The notes: generated from the sequence alone by a model not told the origin. DNA of 64,000 bases from JALZKA01 sp963717635 (GCA_963717635.1 OY970347.1:1922001-1986000); one strand, 5' to 3'. Counted from the stretch's first letter, positions 31,739 to 39,022 are shown. Program-made: numbers and translations.

Positions 31739-33094
31739 TCAGAGCACCGGCAAGAAGCGCTCGATCTCATATGGGGTGACCTGCACCCGGTAGTCCTCCC
31801 ACTCCTCGCGCTTGATCTCGATAAACCGGTTGAAGGTGTGCTCGCCGAGGACCCGCAACACCAGCTCGGACTCGGCGGCGATCTCGATCGCCTCGCCCAG
31901 TGAGCCGGGAAGCTGCTCGATCCCGCGCTGCGAGCGCTCCTCGGGTGTCAGGTGGTAGAGGTTCTGCTCCATCGGCTCGGGCAACTCGTAGCCCTTCTCG
32001 ATTCCCTCGAGCCCCGCGTGCAGCATCCCCGCGAAGCACAGATACGGGTTGCAGGCGGGGTCCGGGCAGCGCAGCTCGGCGCGAGTCGCGGCCTCCTTGC
32101 CGGGGTGGTAAAGCGGCACCCGGATCAGGGCTGAGCGGTTGCGGCGCGACCATGCCAGGTACACCGGCGCCTCGTAGCCGGGCACCAATCGCTTGTAGGA
32201 GTTGACCCACTGGGCGAACAGGGGCGAGATCTCGCGCGCGTGGCGCAGCTGGCCGGCGATGAACGCCTTCGCGGTGTCCGACAGGAAGTACTGGTCGTCG
32301 GCGTCGTAGAACGCGTTCGACCCGTCCTTCCAAAGCGACTGGTGGACGTGCATGCCGGACCCGTTCTCGCCGAACAACGGCTTCGGCATGAAGGTCGCAT
32401 GCCAGCCGTACTTCATGGCGTACTCCTTGACGACGATCCGGTAGGTCATGCAGTCGTCGGACATCTCGAGCGCGTTCTTGAACCGCATGTCGACCTCGTG
32501 CTGGGAGGGGCCGACCTCGTGGTGCGTGTACTCGACGTGGATGCCGAGTTGCTCGAGCGCCAGCACCGTCTCGCGCCGGACGTCGGACCCGGCGTCGAGC
32601 GTGGTCAGGTCGAAGTAGCCGCCCTCGTCGAGGACCTCGGGGACGCCGCCCTCCGGCTTGTCCGAGCGGAAGTAGAAGAACTCCAGCTCGGGCCCGATCG
32701 AGTAGTCGTCGAAGCCCAGCTCCTGCGCCCGCTCGAGCGCGCGGCGCATGATCCAGCGGGGGTCGCCTTCGTACGGCTCGCCGCCCGGGACCTGGATGTC
32801 GCAGAACATCCGCCCGACGCCCTTCTCCTCCGGGCGCCAGGGCAGGATGTCGAACGTCGTTGGGTCAGGCATCGCGATCATGTCCGACTCCTCGATCGGG
32901 TTGAAGCCGGTGATCGAGGAGCCGTCGAAGCCCATCCCGCCCTCGAACGCGTCGTCGAGCTCGGACGAGTTGATCGAGAAGCTCTTGAGCTGGCCGAGGA
33001 CGTCGGTGAACCAGAGCCGGATGAACCGCAGGTCGTTGTCGGCGACGATCCGCTTGACGTCGTCGGCGGTCTGCGGGTGATCCTGGTCTGCCAT
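31739..33094 (-). CDS. glnA: Glutamine synthetase, type I (alpha-like)
   Basis: A 451-residue GSI enzyme making glutamine from glutamate, ammonia and ATP. DNDLRFIRLWFTDVLGQLKS is the N-terminal beta-grasp, MGFDGSSITGF the conserved loop with the catalytic Asp, GPELEFFYF metal ligands, NGSGMHVHQSLWKDG the ATP/metal region, and NRSALIRVP the glutamate site. Length and the QNLYHLTPEERSQRGIEQLP segment resemble the feedback-regulated GSI-alpha type rather than the adenylylated long form. GGAGA stands before the ATG. The PhzF-like gene follows. Confidence 0.96.
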   Translation of the reverse strand: MADQDHPQTADDVKRIVADNDLRFIRLWFTDVLGQLKSFSINSSELDDAFEGGMGFDGSSITGFNPIEESDMIAMPDPTTFDILPWRPEEKGVGRMFCDIQVPGGEPYEGDPRWIMRRALERAQELGFDDYSIGPELEFFYFRSDKPEGGVPEVLDEGGYFDLTTLDAGSDVRRETVLALEQLGIHVEYTHHEVGPSQHEVDMRFKNALEMSDDCMTYRIVVKEYAMKYGWHATFMPKPLFGENGSGMHVHQSLWKDGSNAFYDADDQYFLSDTAKAFIAGQLRHAREISPLFAQWVNSYKRLVPGYEAPVYLAWSRRNRSALIRVPLYHPGKEAATRAELRCPDPACNPYLCFAGMLHAGLEGIEKGYELPEPMEQNLYHLTPEERSQRGIEQLPGSLGEAIEIAAESELVLRVLGEHTFNRFIEIKREEWEDYRVQVTPYEIERFLPVL

Positions 33095-33227
33095 CGGTCT
33101 CCTTCGCTCGGCTCGGACGGTCGCCGAACGATACGCGGGACCGCCCAAATGCGCCCGGACATAAGCCGGCTCAACAACGCCGGGGCTCGGCTTCGGGCTG
33201 CGCCCTCCGCCTCACATGCGGTATAAC

Positions 33228-33248
33228 TTACTTCCGGTAAGTAACCGG
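33228..33248. promoter_or_regulatory. Overlapping palindromes, possible operator
   Basis: TTACTT-CCGGT-AAGTAA (6-bp arms) overlaps CCGGT-AAGTA-ACCGG (5-bp arms) in an A+T-rich island between divergent glnA and the AhpD-like gene. This is the typical layout of a repressor site. No regulator gene is adjacent. Confidence 0.5.
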
Positions 33249-33322
33249 CTAAATGTAAAGTAATGCGACGATAAACGGTGGCTAAAGCGGCAGCTGTCCG
33301 CGCCACCGGAGGTGCTAGGGCG

Positions 33323-33886
33323 ATGACGATCAAGACCGACTACAGCCGCTTCGACGTTCACGACACCCTGACCGCGCCGGAAGGCAGCCTGAAGTTCCTT
33401 GAAGGCGTCTCCCGCACCGGTGAGATCACCAAGTTCATCGGCGTGCTCGCCGGAGCGCCCGCGGCGCTTCGGGCCTATGCACGGATGCGCCACGAGCTGC
33501 GCGGCGGCAGCCTGCCCAGGCCGACCCGCGAGCGCATCGCCCTCGCGGTGGCCGAACGCCGCGGCGACCCCTACTCGATCGCCCAGCATGCCCGGACGGC
33601 TCGCGACGCGGGTCTCGGCCTCGACGAGGTCTCGCGCGCGCGAAGCTTTCGCTCGGCCGACGAGAAGGAGGCGGTGCTGCTCGCCTTCCTCGAGGCGGTG
33701 CTGGCCACCGACGGCCGCCCATCGGCGCACCTGGGCGAGGAGGCGCGCGAGGCCGGCTGGTCGGACGAGCAACTGCTTGAAGCCGTGGCCGACGTCGCCC
33801 TGAACGAGTTCCAGAGCCTGATTTCGAACGCCGCGGCACTGCCGCAGGACCAAACCGACCCCTCGATCCTCCCGCGAGCGGCCTAG
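33323..33886 (+). CDS. Carboxymuconolactone decarboxylase/AhpD-like family protein
   Basis: A 187-residue all-helical protein. LRGGSLPRPTRERIALAVAE followed by RRGDPYSIAQHARTARDAGL is the AhpD/CMD core helix pair, in which alkylhydroperoxidases carry C-x-x-C-x3-H. Here the cysteines are replaced (DPYSIAQH), leaving only the histidine, so peroxidase activity through a disulfide is not expected. The ATG chosen has GGAGG 11 bases upstream; a GTG 45 bases further up is possible. Confidence 0.75.
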   Translation: MTIKTDYSRFDVHDTLTAPEGSLKFLEGVSRTGEITKFIGVLAGAPAALRAYARMRHELRGGSLPRPTRERIALAVAERRGDPYSIAQHARTARDAGLGLDEVSRARSFRSADEKEAVLLAFLEAVLATDGRPSAHLGEEAREAGWSDEQLLEAVADVALNEFQSLISNAAALPQDQTDPSILPRAA

Positions 33887-33891
33887 AAGTA

Positions 33892-33923
33892 CCGGGTCGC
33901 CGCCGGACGAGGGACGGACCCGG
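33892..33923 (+). terminator. Hairpin just after the AhpD-like gene
   Basis: CCGGGTC pairs with GACCCGG (7 bp) across an 18-base loop, five bases after the stop codon. Confidence 0.3.
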
Positions 33924-33962
33924 GAACCCTCCCTGAGACAACCCCCGGGACATGGAGCAACA

Positions 33963-33994
33963 GAGCCCGTCGCGATCCCCCTCGCGGCGGGCTC
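33963..33994 (+). terminator. Strong GC-rich hairpin
   Basis: GAGCCCGTCGCGA pairs with TCGCGGCGGGCTC (13 positions, one mismatch) around a six-base loop TCCCCC, 76 bases after the AhpD-like stop. Likely transcription terminator for that gene. Confidence 0.55.
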
Positions 33995-34017
33995 GCTCCG
34001 TTCTGCGCGGGATCGGC

Positions 34018-34023
34018 TAGGTT
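34018..34023 (+). promoter_or_regulatory. Putative -10 hexamer TAGGTT before a 24-codon ORF
   Basis: TAGGTT ends nine bases before the ATG of the 24-residue frame, matching the leaderless pattern used by larger genes in the window. Confidence 0.28.
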
Positions 34024-34032
34024 CGGCGTCCG

Positions 34033-34107
34033 ATGGACGAGCTCGAGACGAAGCTCCGCGGCGTGGTCGAGCCGCTCAGCGCTTGGTTTGCGAAAGCCAA
34101 GTCCTAG
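34033..34107 (+). CDS. Possible 24-residue small protein
   Basis: An ATG frame of 24 codons, MDELETKLRGVVEPLSAWFA then KAKS, predicted to form one amphipathic helix with an acidic start and basic end. It has a TAGGTT element upstream and lies between two hairpins, the second of which overlaps its last codons. No homologue is known to me. The case rests on position and codon use only, so it may be chance. Confidence 0.28.
   Translation: MDELETKLRGVVEPLSAWFAKAKS
34082..34101. terminator. Bidirectional hairpin CTTGGTTT-GCGA-AAGCCAAG
   Basis: Eight-bp stem (one G-T pair) with GCGA loop, 32 bases after the stop of the Rpf-like gene on the minus strand. Likely terminator for that gene and perhaps for the 24-codon frame. 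Confidence 0.5.
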
Positions 34108-34133
34108 AGGCCTGGAGGCGAGTCAGCGGGTCG

Positions 34134-34613
34134 TCAACCGCAGACCGGCCAGTGCTGGCGGCCGTCCTTGCGCTTGAGCGCTACCGCGACCACAGCCTGA
34201 GTCTTCCACCGGTGGCGAATCGGGTCGCCGCCCGGTGAGCGCGGCGCGTGCCGCCAGGTGCGGCGCATGAACTGGAAGGCGCCGCGGTACTTGCCGCCGC
34301 CACCGATCGCGTCCGGGTCGCCGCCCGACTCGCATTCGCTCGTGCGGCGGGCCCAGCGCTTGTTGCGCCGCGAAGTGTTCTCCCAGATCCCGGCGTACTT
34401 GGCGTCGCGGGCAGTCCCGTCGCCGGCCGAACCGCCGTCGCCGGAGCCGATCCCGCCGCCGCTCGAGCCGTCGGCGCTGGCAACGCCGGCGAACATCGCG
34501 ACGACGGCCATGATCACGGCCCAGAGCGCGAAGCGATCCGGACGCGGCGCGGGCCGGTCGCGGTGTCGGCGGTATTCGGTTGCTGCCCGTTCGGGCGCGA
34601 AAACTTCTTCCAT
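34134..34613 (-). CDS. Rpf-like/transglycosylase-domain secreted protein under c-di-AMP riboswitch control
   Basis: A 159-residue protein with one membrane-spanning/signal segment (FALWAVIMAVVAMFAGVASA, about residues 29-48) after a basic N-terminus, a glycine/serine linker, and a C-terminal lysozyme-like domain: RTSECESGGDPDAIGGGGKY and RGAFQFMRRTWRHA match the resuscitation-promoting-factor 'CESG..w..ntGNGyyGGlQF...tW' pattern, including the catalytic Glu after Cys. It would act on peptidoglycan outside the membrane. A ydaO-type riboswitch ends a few bases before the ATG. Confidence 0.85.
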   Translation of the reverse strand: MEEVFAPERAATEYRRHRDRPAPRPDRFALWAVIMAVVAMFAGVASADGSSGGGIGSGDGGSAGDGTARDAKYAGIWENTSRRNKRWARRTSECESGGDPDAIGGGGKYRGAFQFMRRTWRHAPRSPGGDPIRHRWKTQAVVAVALKRKDGRQHWPVCG

Positions 34614-34618
34614 GGTTT

Positions 34619-34757
34619 CTCAGCGCTTGCGGGGTTAGCTGTCGGGCTCGCGCCAGAAACTGGCGCTACGCGGCGGATGCCGTGCGATTCGCCCCGGGAC
34701 CTCGGTCCGGTGGGTCCCCCGCTCCCCGCGATATGAGGCGGGGATTCAGCGGAAGTT
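34619..34757 (-). promoter_or_regulatory. ydaO/yuaA-type c-di-AMP riboswitch
   Basis: On the minus strand the leader shows the conserved blocks of the ydaO class in order: CCGCTGAATCC at the 5' side, GGGAGCGGGGGACCCA, then GGGGCGAATCG, a variable hairpin (GCGCCAGTTTCTGGCGC), and CGAGCCCGACAGCTAACCCC with GCAAGCG closing P1 against CGCT. c-di-AMP binding to this class normally turns expression off, and actinobacterial examples commonly precede cell-wall hydrolase genes. The 3' end abuts the start codon of the Rpf-like gene, suggesting control at or near translation start. Confidence 0.9.
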
Positions 34758-34855
34758 GGCGGCAGATTAGCAGAAGATCAGACGCCGGTGTGCGTTCTAT
34801 GAGCAAACACTAGGATGAGACGATCGTCACAAGCGCGGCGGCCGTGCGTGAACAT

Positions 34856-34885
34856 AGAGAGGGCCCCGTCGCCGGGGCCCTCTCT
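34856..34885 (-). terminator. rnpB terminator hairpin
   Basis: A perfect 13-bp stem, AGAGAGGGCCCCG with CGGGGCCCTCTCT, closed by a GCGA tetraloop on the transcribed strand, follows the RNase P RNA 3' end by four bases. Confidence 0.85.
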
Positions 34886-34888
34886 GAA

Positions 34889-35208
<320 letters not shown>

Positions 35209-35215
35209 GCCAGGG

Positions 35216-35221
35216 ATTCTA
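35216..35221 (-). promoter_or_regulatory. Putative rnpB -10 hexamer TAGAAT, overlapping the upstream stop codon
   Basis: TAGAAT, one base from the TATAAT consensus, ends seven bases before the predicted 5' end of rnpB. Its TAG is the stop codon of the zinc-ribbon gene. No clear -35 is visible 17 bases upstream. Confidence 0.5.
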
Positions 35222-35452
35222 CGTGAGCTCGGAGCCGCAGCTCGCGCATGCAACCCCGGCTGCGATCCCGCTGCCGCAGACGGGGCATTCGCCGGTGCCG
35301 ATCTCGACCAGTTGCGACCAGAGCGCAGTCACCCGGTCGTCGAGCGTTGTCCGACCGCGCTCGGGCGACCGAATCGCCTGACGCCTCGGCATTGACTGCC
35401 GCTCGCGGGCGATGCCCGCCGGACGCGGCGCGGTTGTCGCGACGGCGCTCAT
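35219..35452 (-). CDS. Small zinc-ribbon protein downstream of lexA
   Basis: A 77-residue protein. The C-terminus contains CPVCGSGIAAGVACASCGSE, a C-x2-C ... C-x2-C zinc ribbon. The N-terminal 35 residues are basic and probably unstructured, followed by a helix (TLDDRVTALWSQLVEIG). Function unknown. It starts at an ATG sharing one base with the lexA stop (TGATG), so it is co-translated with lexA and should be SOS-induced. Its stop codon is 11 bases from the rnpB 5' end. Confidence 0.65.
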   Translation of the reverse strand: MSAVATTAPRPAGIARERQSMPRRQAIRSPERGRTTLDDRVTALWSQLVEIGTGECPVCGSGIAAGVACASCGSELT

Positions 35453-36051
35453 CAGACGCTCCGGAAGACCCCGACGACCTTGCCGAGGAGCTGAGCGTTC
35501 TTGGTGCGGATCGGCTTGTAGGCGGAGTTCTCCGGCTGGAGCCGGATCCGGTCCTTCTCGCGGAAGAAGCGCTTGACGGTCGCCTCGTGCTCGAGCAGCG
35601 CGACGACAATCTCGCCGTTGGTCGCGTCGTCGGCCTGCTTGACGACCACGTAGTCCCCCTCGAGGATGCCGGCGTCCTTCATCGAGTCGCCCTTGACCCG
35701 CAGGATGTAGTCGCCGTCCTCGCCGCCGATCACGCCCGGCAGCTCGAGGTACTCCTCGATGTTCTCCTCGGCCAGGACGGGCTCGCCCGCCGCGACCTCG
35801 CCGACCACCGGCAGGCCCTTGCGCAGCGCCTGCTTGGCCTTGTCGACCAAGAGCTCGATCGCACGCGGCTTGGTCGGGTCGCGCCTCAGCAGCCCGATCC
35901 TTTCGAGGTTCGCGAGGTGGGCGTGCACCGTCGAGGAGGAGTGCAGGCCGACGGCCTTGCCGATCTCGCGGACGGTGGGCGGGTAGCCGGTCTTCGCCGC
36001 GTACTTGCGGATGTAGTCGAAGATCTCCTTCTGGCGCTTGGTCAGGTCCAT
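35452..36051 (-). CDS. lexA: SOS repressor LexA
   Basis: A 199-residue LexA. The N-terminal winged helix begins MDLTKRQKEIFDYIRKYAAK and includes PPTVREIGKAVGLHSSSTVH (recognition helix). The self-cleavage site is A-G in GEVAAGEPVLAEENIEEY. The catalytic serine is in RVKGDSMKDAGILEGD and the lysine in EATVKRFF. It represses DNA-damage genes until RecA* triggers autocleavage. A GAAC-N4-GTTC box 38 bases before the ATG implies autoregulation. GAGGAG lies 11 bases before the ATG. Confidence 0.97.
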   Translation of the reverse strand: MDLTKRQKEIFDYIRKYAAKTGYPPTVREIGKAVGLHSSSTVHAHLANLERIGLLRRDPTKPRAIELLVDKAKQALRKGLPVVGEVAAGEPVLAEENIEEYLELPGVIGGEDGDYILRVKGDSMKDAGILEGDYVVVKQADDATNGEIVVALLEHEATVKRFFREKDRIRLQPENSAYKPIRTKNAQLLGKVVGVFRSV

Positions 36052-36089
36052 CTGCAGCTCAGCTCCTCGCGGCGTCGGCGGTTTGACGG

Positions 36090-36101
36090 GAACACATGTT
36101 C
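36090..36101 (-). promoter_or_regulatory. LexA (SOS) box GAAC-ACAT-GTTC upstream of lexA
   Basis: Exact match to the GAAC-N4-GTTC consensus, between a likely -10 (TACTCT, 36110-36105 on the minus strand) and the lexA ATG, so LexA bound here would cover the transcription start. Confidence 0.88.
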
Positions 36102-36173
36102 GTAAGAGTAGCCCGCCCTGCGGACGGATGCAAGGCCTCGCCTGTCGGCGCGGGCGGGAGCCTGCACGCGCAC

Positions 36174-36179
36174 TACAAT
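36174..36179 (+). promoter_or_regulatory. Putative -10 hexamer TACAAT of the tRNA gene
   Basis: TACAAT lies 11 bases before the first base of tRNA-Leu, a normal distance for a short 5' leader. No good -35 match is seen. Confidence 0.45.
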
Positions 36180-36190
36180 CCCCCGGCCAA

Positions 36191-36276
<86 letters not shown>

Positions 36277-36287
36277 CTATGGAACAA

Positions 36288-36313
36288 AAGGGGCCGGCTC
36301 GCGCCGGCCCCTT
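36288..36313. terminator. Bidirectional terminator between tRNA-Leu and a convergent gene
   Basis: AAGGGGCCGGC-TCGC-GCCGGCCCCTT, an 11-bp perfect stem with a four-base loop, 11 bases after the tRNA and 23 bases after the stop of the convergent minus-strand gene. The A-run upstream and TT downstream fit use in both directions. Confidence 0.75.
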
Positions 36314-36336
36314 CCGTCAGGTCATGCGGCGGGGTC

Positions 36337-36669
36337 TCAGCCTGGAAACTCCGGCTCCGCCACGCAACGGAATGAACCGGCGGTCGTGGTAGTCGGGTCG
36401 TCGATCGTCCCCGCATTGTCCACCGAGATGTACTGGAAGTTCCCCGGGTCATCCGCATAGATGCTCGAGGTCACCTCGTCGTTCGAGTTCATGATCCCGG
36501 CGTTGATGTCGGACAGCGCCGTGAGCTCGCCGGCGGTCGGCAGGCGTCGTCCGGCCTGTGCGCAGGTCGTCGAGGCAGCGAAGAACGTCTGCGCGCTGCG
36601 CTGCGCGGTCTCGACACATGCCACGCCCAGCTCAGTGGTCCCATCGGGACAGCCCTTCAGGGACTGCAA
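36337..36669 (-). CDS. Secreted-type Cys-rich domain without signal peptide, probably truncated
   Basis: A 110-residue protein with CPDGTTELGVACVETAQRSA, TTCAQAGRRLPTAGELTALS and AGSFRCVAEPEF. I associate this arrangement with the C-terminal domain of secreted proteins in these bacteria, where it normally follows a signal peptide and short repeats like those of the protein at 10237. Here the frame starts abruptly at a TTG after GGGAGGG and no signal peptide is present. It may be a fragment, or a cytoplasmic version; the expected N-terminal part is not found upstream on either frame I checked. Confidence 0.5.
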   Translation of the reverse strand: MQSLKGCPDGTTELGVACVETAQRSAQTFFAASTTCAQAGRRLPTAGELTALSDINAGIMNSNDEVTSSIYADDPGNFQYISVDNAGTIDDPTTTTAGSFRCVAEPEFPG

Positions 36670-36753
36670 TTACCCCTAACCCTCCCGAAGTACATTTGAC
36701 GCGACTCAACCTATGCGGCGCGAGCGGATGCTGTCAGGCGAAAGCCCCCCAGA

Positions 36754-37719
36754 ATGACCGGATTACTCGAGCGGATCGGGGTCGCCTTGCCGATCTTCCA
36801 GGCGGGGATGGGCGGAGGGGCGGCAACGCACGAGCTCGCGGCCGCCGTCTCCGAAGCCGGCGGCCTGGGCACGATCGGGATCCTCGACCCGGCGACGCTG
36901 CGCACCGAAGTGCGAGCGGCACGAGAGCGGACCGACGGGCCGATCGCCGTCAACCTCCTGCTCCCGTTCGCGCGGCGCGGTCACTGGGAGGTGGCGAGCG
37001 AAGCCGACGTGGTGGTGACCTTCTGGGGGCAGCCCAAACGACGCACGGACGGCGTCTGGATCCACCAAGCCGGCTCGACCGACGAGGCGCTGGCGGCGCA
37101 CGCGGCCGGAGCCGATGCAGTGATCGCACAAGGGATCGAGGCCGGCGGCCACGTCCGCGGGGTCGTCCCCGCGCTCGAACTTCTGGAGCGGGTGCGCGCA
37201 GCCTTGCCCGCTGAGTATCCCGTGCTGGTGGCCGGCGGAATCGCCGATGCCACCGACGTGCGCGAGGCACTTGCCGCCGGAGCGGTCGCGGCGGTGGCCG
37301 GCACCCGCTTTCTGCTCAGCGACGAGAGCGGGGCGCATCCCGACTACCTTCAGCGCCTCCTCGAGGCGAACGAGACGGTCCTCACCCAGCTCTTTGGCGT
37401 GGGCTGGCCCGACGCTCCGCACCGGGTGGTCCCGAACGCGGCGACCCAGCGCTGGCTGCGCCGCGATGCGCGCGGCCCGGCGGCGGTTCGGTTCCTCAAC
37501 CGAATCTCCGTGCCGCTCGCCTCGCGCATGTCCGCGTCCATCGCCAGCCGCATGGCGGCGCGCCAGCGTCCGGGCATCCCGTTCTACGGCCCTGCGCTGC
37601 TGATCGAGGGGAACCTGCGCGACCAGGTCGATGCAACGCCGCTCTACGCCGGCGAGAGCGTCCAGCGGATTCGCGATGTGCGACCGGCGGGCGAGCTCAC
37701 CCGCGAGCTTGCCGGCTGA
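36754..37719 (+). CDS. Nitronate monooxygenase-family flavin enzyme
   Basis: A 321-residue FMN TIM-barrel protein. PIFQAGMGGGAATHELAAAV and GGLGTIGILDP form the N-terminal FMN site ('P...apM.g.....LAaAVs.aGGlG.iG'), VIAQGIEAGGHVRG the phosphate-binding motif with the family's H, and PVLVAGGIADATDVREALAA the barrel end. Enzymes of this family oxidise nitronates or reduce enoyl-type substrates (as with FabK). The downstream TetR gene is convergent. Confidence 0.87.
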   Translation: MTGLLERIGVALPIFQAGMGGGAATHELAAAVSEAGGLGTIGILDPATLRTEVRAARERTDGPIAVNLLLPFARRGHWEVASEADVVVTFWGQPKRRTDGVWIHQAGSTDEALAAHAAGADAVIAQGIEAGGHVRGVVPALELLERVRAALPAEYPVLVAGGIADATDVREALAAGAVAAVAGTRFLLSDESGAHPDYLQRLLEANETVLTQLFGVGWPDAPHRVVPNAATQRWLRRDARGPAAVRFLNRISVPLASRMSASIASRMAARQRPGIPFYGPALLIEGNLRDQVDATPLYAGESVQRIRDVRPAGELTRELAG

Positions 37720-37731
37720 CAGTGAGCCGCG

Positions 37732-38358
37732 TCAGTCGGTGAGCCCCACCGCTGTCAGAAGCGCCGACGCAAGGTCGCGCACCGGCTCGCGCAGCTCCGC
37801 GAGCTCCGCGCCGCGGCCCGCGCAGATCCGCTGCGTGACGAGTGCGGTGACAGCGGCGACAATCGCCTCGCAGGCAAACCGCTGGCGCTCGTCCTCCGCG
37901 CCGGCGATCGTCGCCACGAGGTCCACGAACCGCTGCTGCACCTCGACCCTGCGCGCCAGCGCCTCGGGTCCCGCGGCGTAGACCTCGACCAGGAAGGTGC
38001 GCGCCACGGCGGGCTCGGAAGCCAGCGCTTCGAGGTAGCGGCCGAGGATCGCCTCGAGCCGCTCCTCGACACCCGCCCGGGTGAACACGGTGCGCAGTTC
38101 GTCTCCCATCTCGTGCGCGACGATCGTGGCCGCGCCGTCGTAGGCGGCGAGGAAGGCGTCCTCCTTGTTTGCGAACAGCTCGTAGAAGGTCTCGCGCGAG
38201 ACGCCGGCGCGGCGGATGATCTCGGCGACCGACGTCTTCGCGTAGCCCAGCTCGGCAACCGCGTCGGCCATCGCCACCAGCAGGCGCTCGCGCTGGGACG
38301 TCATCACCTGCTCGCGGGTCAAACGGTGTCGCCCGCGCGGTAGCTGCTCGACCTCCAT
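37732..38358 (-). CDS. TetR-family transcriptional repressor
   Basis: A 208-residue regulator. The N-terminal helix-turn-helix reads RERLLVAMADAVAELGYAKT, SVAEIIRRAGVSRETFYELF, ANKEDAFLAAYD, the standard TetR order. The ligand domain is not assignable. The ATG chosen lies seven bases after TAGGCT. A 24-bp palindrome sits between this gene and the divergent CMD-SDR pair, so it most probably represses both. Confidence 0.9.
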   Translation of the reverse strand: MEVEQLPRGRHRLTREQVMTSQRERLLVAMADAVAELGYAKTSVAEIIRRAGVSRETFYELFANKEDAFLAAYDGAATIVAHEMGDELRTVFTRAGVEERLEAILGRYLEALASEPAVARTFLVEVYAAGPEALARRVEVQQRFVDLVATIAGAEDERQRFACEAIVAAVTALVTQRICAGRGAELAELREPVRDLASALLTAVGLTD

Positions 38359-38365
38359 GCGCAGC

Positions 38366-38371
38366 AGCCTA
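38366..38371 (-). promoter_or_regulatory. Putative -10 hexamer TAGGCT of the tetR gene, leaderless-type position
   Basis: TAGGCT ends seven bases before the tetR ATG on the minus strand; the operator palindrome lies directly upstream over the -35 region. Confidence 0.5.
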
Positions 38372-38375
38372 CTCC

Positions 38376-38399
38376 TTTGTGAACACTTTTGTTCGCAAA
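38376..38399. promoter_or_regulatory. TetR operator palindrome
   Basis: TTTGTGAACA-CTTT-TGTTCGCAAA: two 10-bp arms with one mismatch around four bases. It lies midway between the two facing -10 hexamers. Confidence 0.78.
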
Positions 38400-38404
38400 T
38401 GCGA

Positions 38405-38410
38405 TACGTT
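38405..38410 (+). promoter_or_regulatory. Putative -10 hexamer TACGTT of the CMD-SDR operon
   Basis: TACGTT ends six bases before the ATG of the CMD gene; the TetR operator covers its -35 region. Confidence 0.42.
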
Positions 38411-38416
38411 GCCCCG

Positions 38417-39022
38417 ATGAGCCCGCGGATCACACCCGGCGGCCGTCGCGAAATCGGTCTGGTCAACTACGCGATCGCGCGCGCGGCCGGGCTCGCGACC
38501 GGCGCCGCCCCGCCCAACCTCTTCACCACGCTCGGTCGCCACCGCGCGCTGTTTCGCAGGTGGCTGCGCTTCGCGGGAACGCTGATGCCTGGCGGCAAGC
38601 TGCCCCGCGCGGACACCGAGCTGATGATCCTTCGTGTCGCACACAACGCCGAGAGCGCTTACGAGTGGAGCCACCACGAGCACATGGCCCAGCTCGCGGG
38701 CCTGAGCGCCGACGAGGTGGAGCGAGTGCGCGAAGGCGCGGGCGCCGACGGCTGGTCGCCGCGGCAGGCTCTGCTGCTGCGAGCGACCGACGAGCTCCAC
38801 GCCGAGCGGCGGATCTCCGACGGCACCTGGGCGGAGCTTCGGCCGCTTTACTCGGACGCGCAGCTGATCGAAATCTGCCTGCTGGTCGGCCACTACGGGA
38901 TGCTGGCCGGCACCCTGAACTCGCTGGAGGTCGAGCCCGATGCGGTCCCGCTGGGGCAGCCCACCCGCGCCACGCGCCTCGTCCAGTCGATCGTCAGCCG
39001 CCGGTCGGGCAGCCATGCCTGA
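38417..39022 (+). CDS. Carboxymuconolactone decarboxylase family protein
   Basis: A 201-residue helical protein. ADTELMILRVAHNAESAYEW followed by SHHEHMAQLAGLSADEVERV is the CMD core, with His residues but no C-x-x-C, as in the decarboxylase-like rather than the peroxidase-like branch. Likely partner of the SDR that overlaps its 3' end by eight bases. The operon is divergent from tetR. Confidence 0.85.
   Translation: MSPRITPGGRREIGLVNYAIARAAGLATGAAPPNLFTTLGRHRALFRRWLRFAGTLMPGGKLPRADTELMILRVAHNAESAYEWSHHEHMAQLAGLSADEVERVREGAGADGWSPRQALLLRATDELHAERRISDGTWAELRPLYSDAQLIEICLLVGHYGMLAGTLNSLEVEPDAVPLGQPTRATRLVQSIVSRRSGSHA

Noticed and set aside
32310..32319. GAAC-GC-GTTC inside glnA
   Set aside because: Two-base spacer does not match the SOS consensus and the site is mid-gene.
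33278..33322. GTG at 33278 as start of the AhpD-like gene
   Set aside because: It adds 15 residues without family similarity, and the ATG at 33323 has GGAGG upstream.
38381..38394. GAACACTTTTGTTC as a LexA box
   Set aside because: The spacing is six rather than four bases, and the symmetric 24-bp palindrome around it fits the adjacent TetR gene better.
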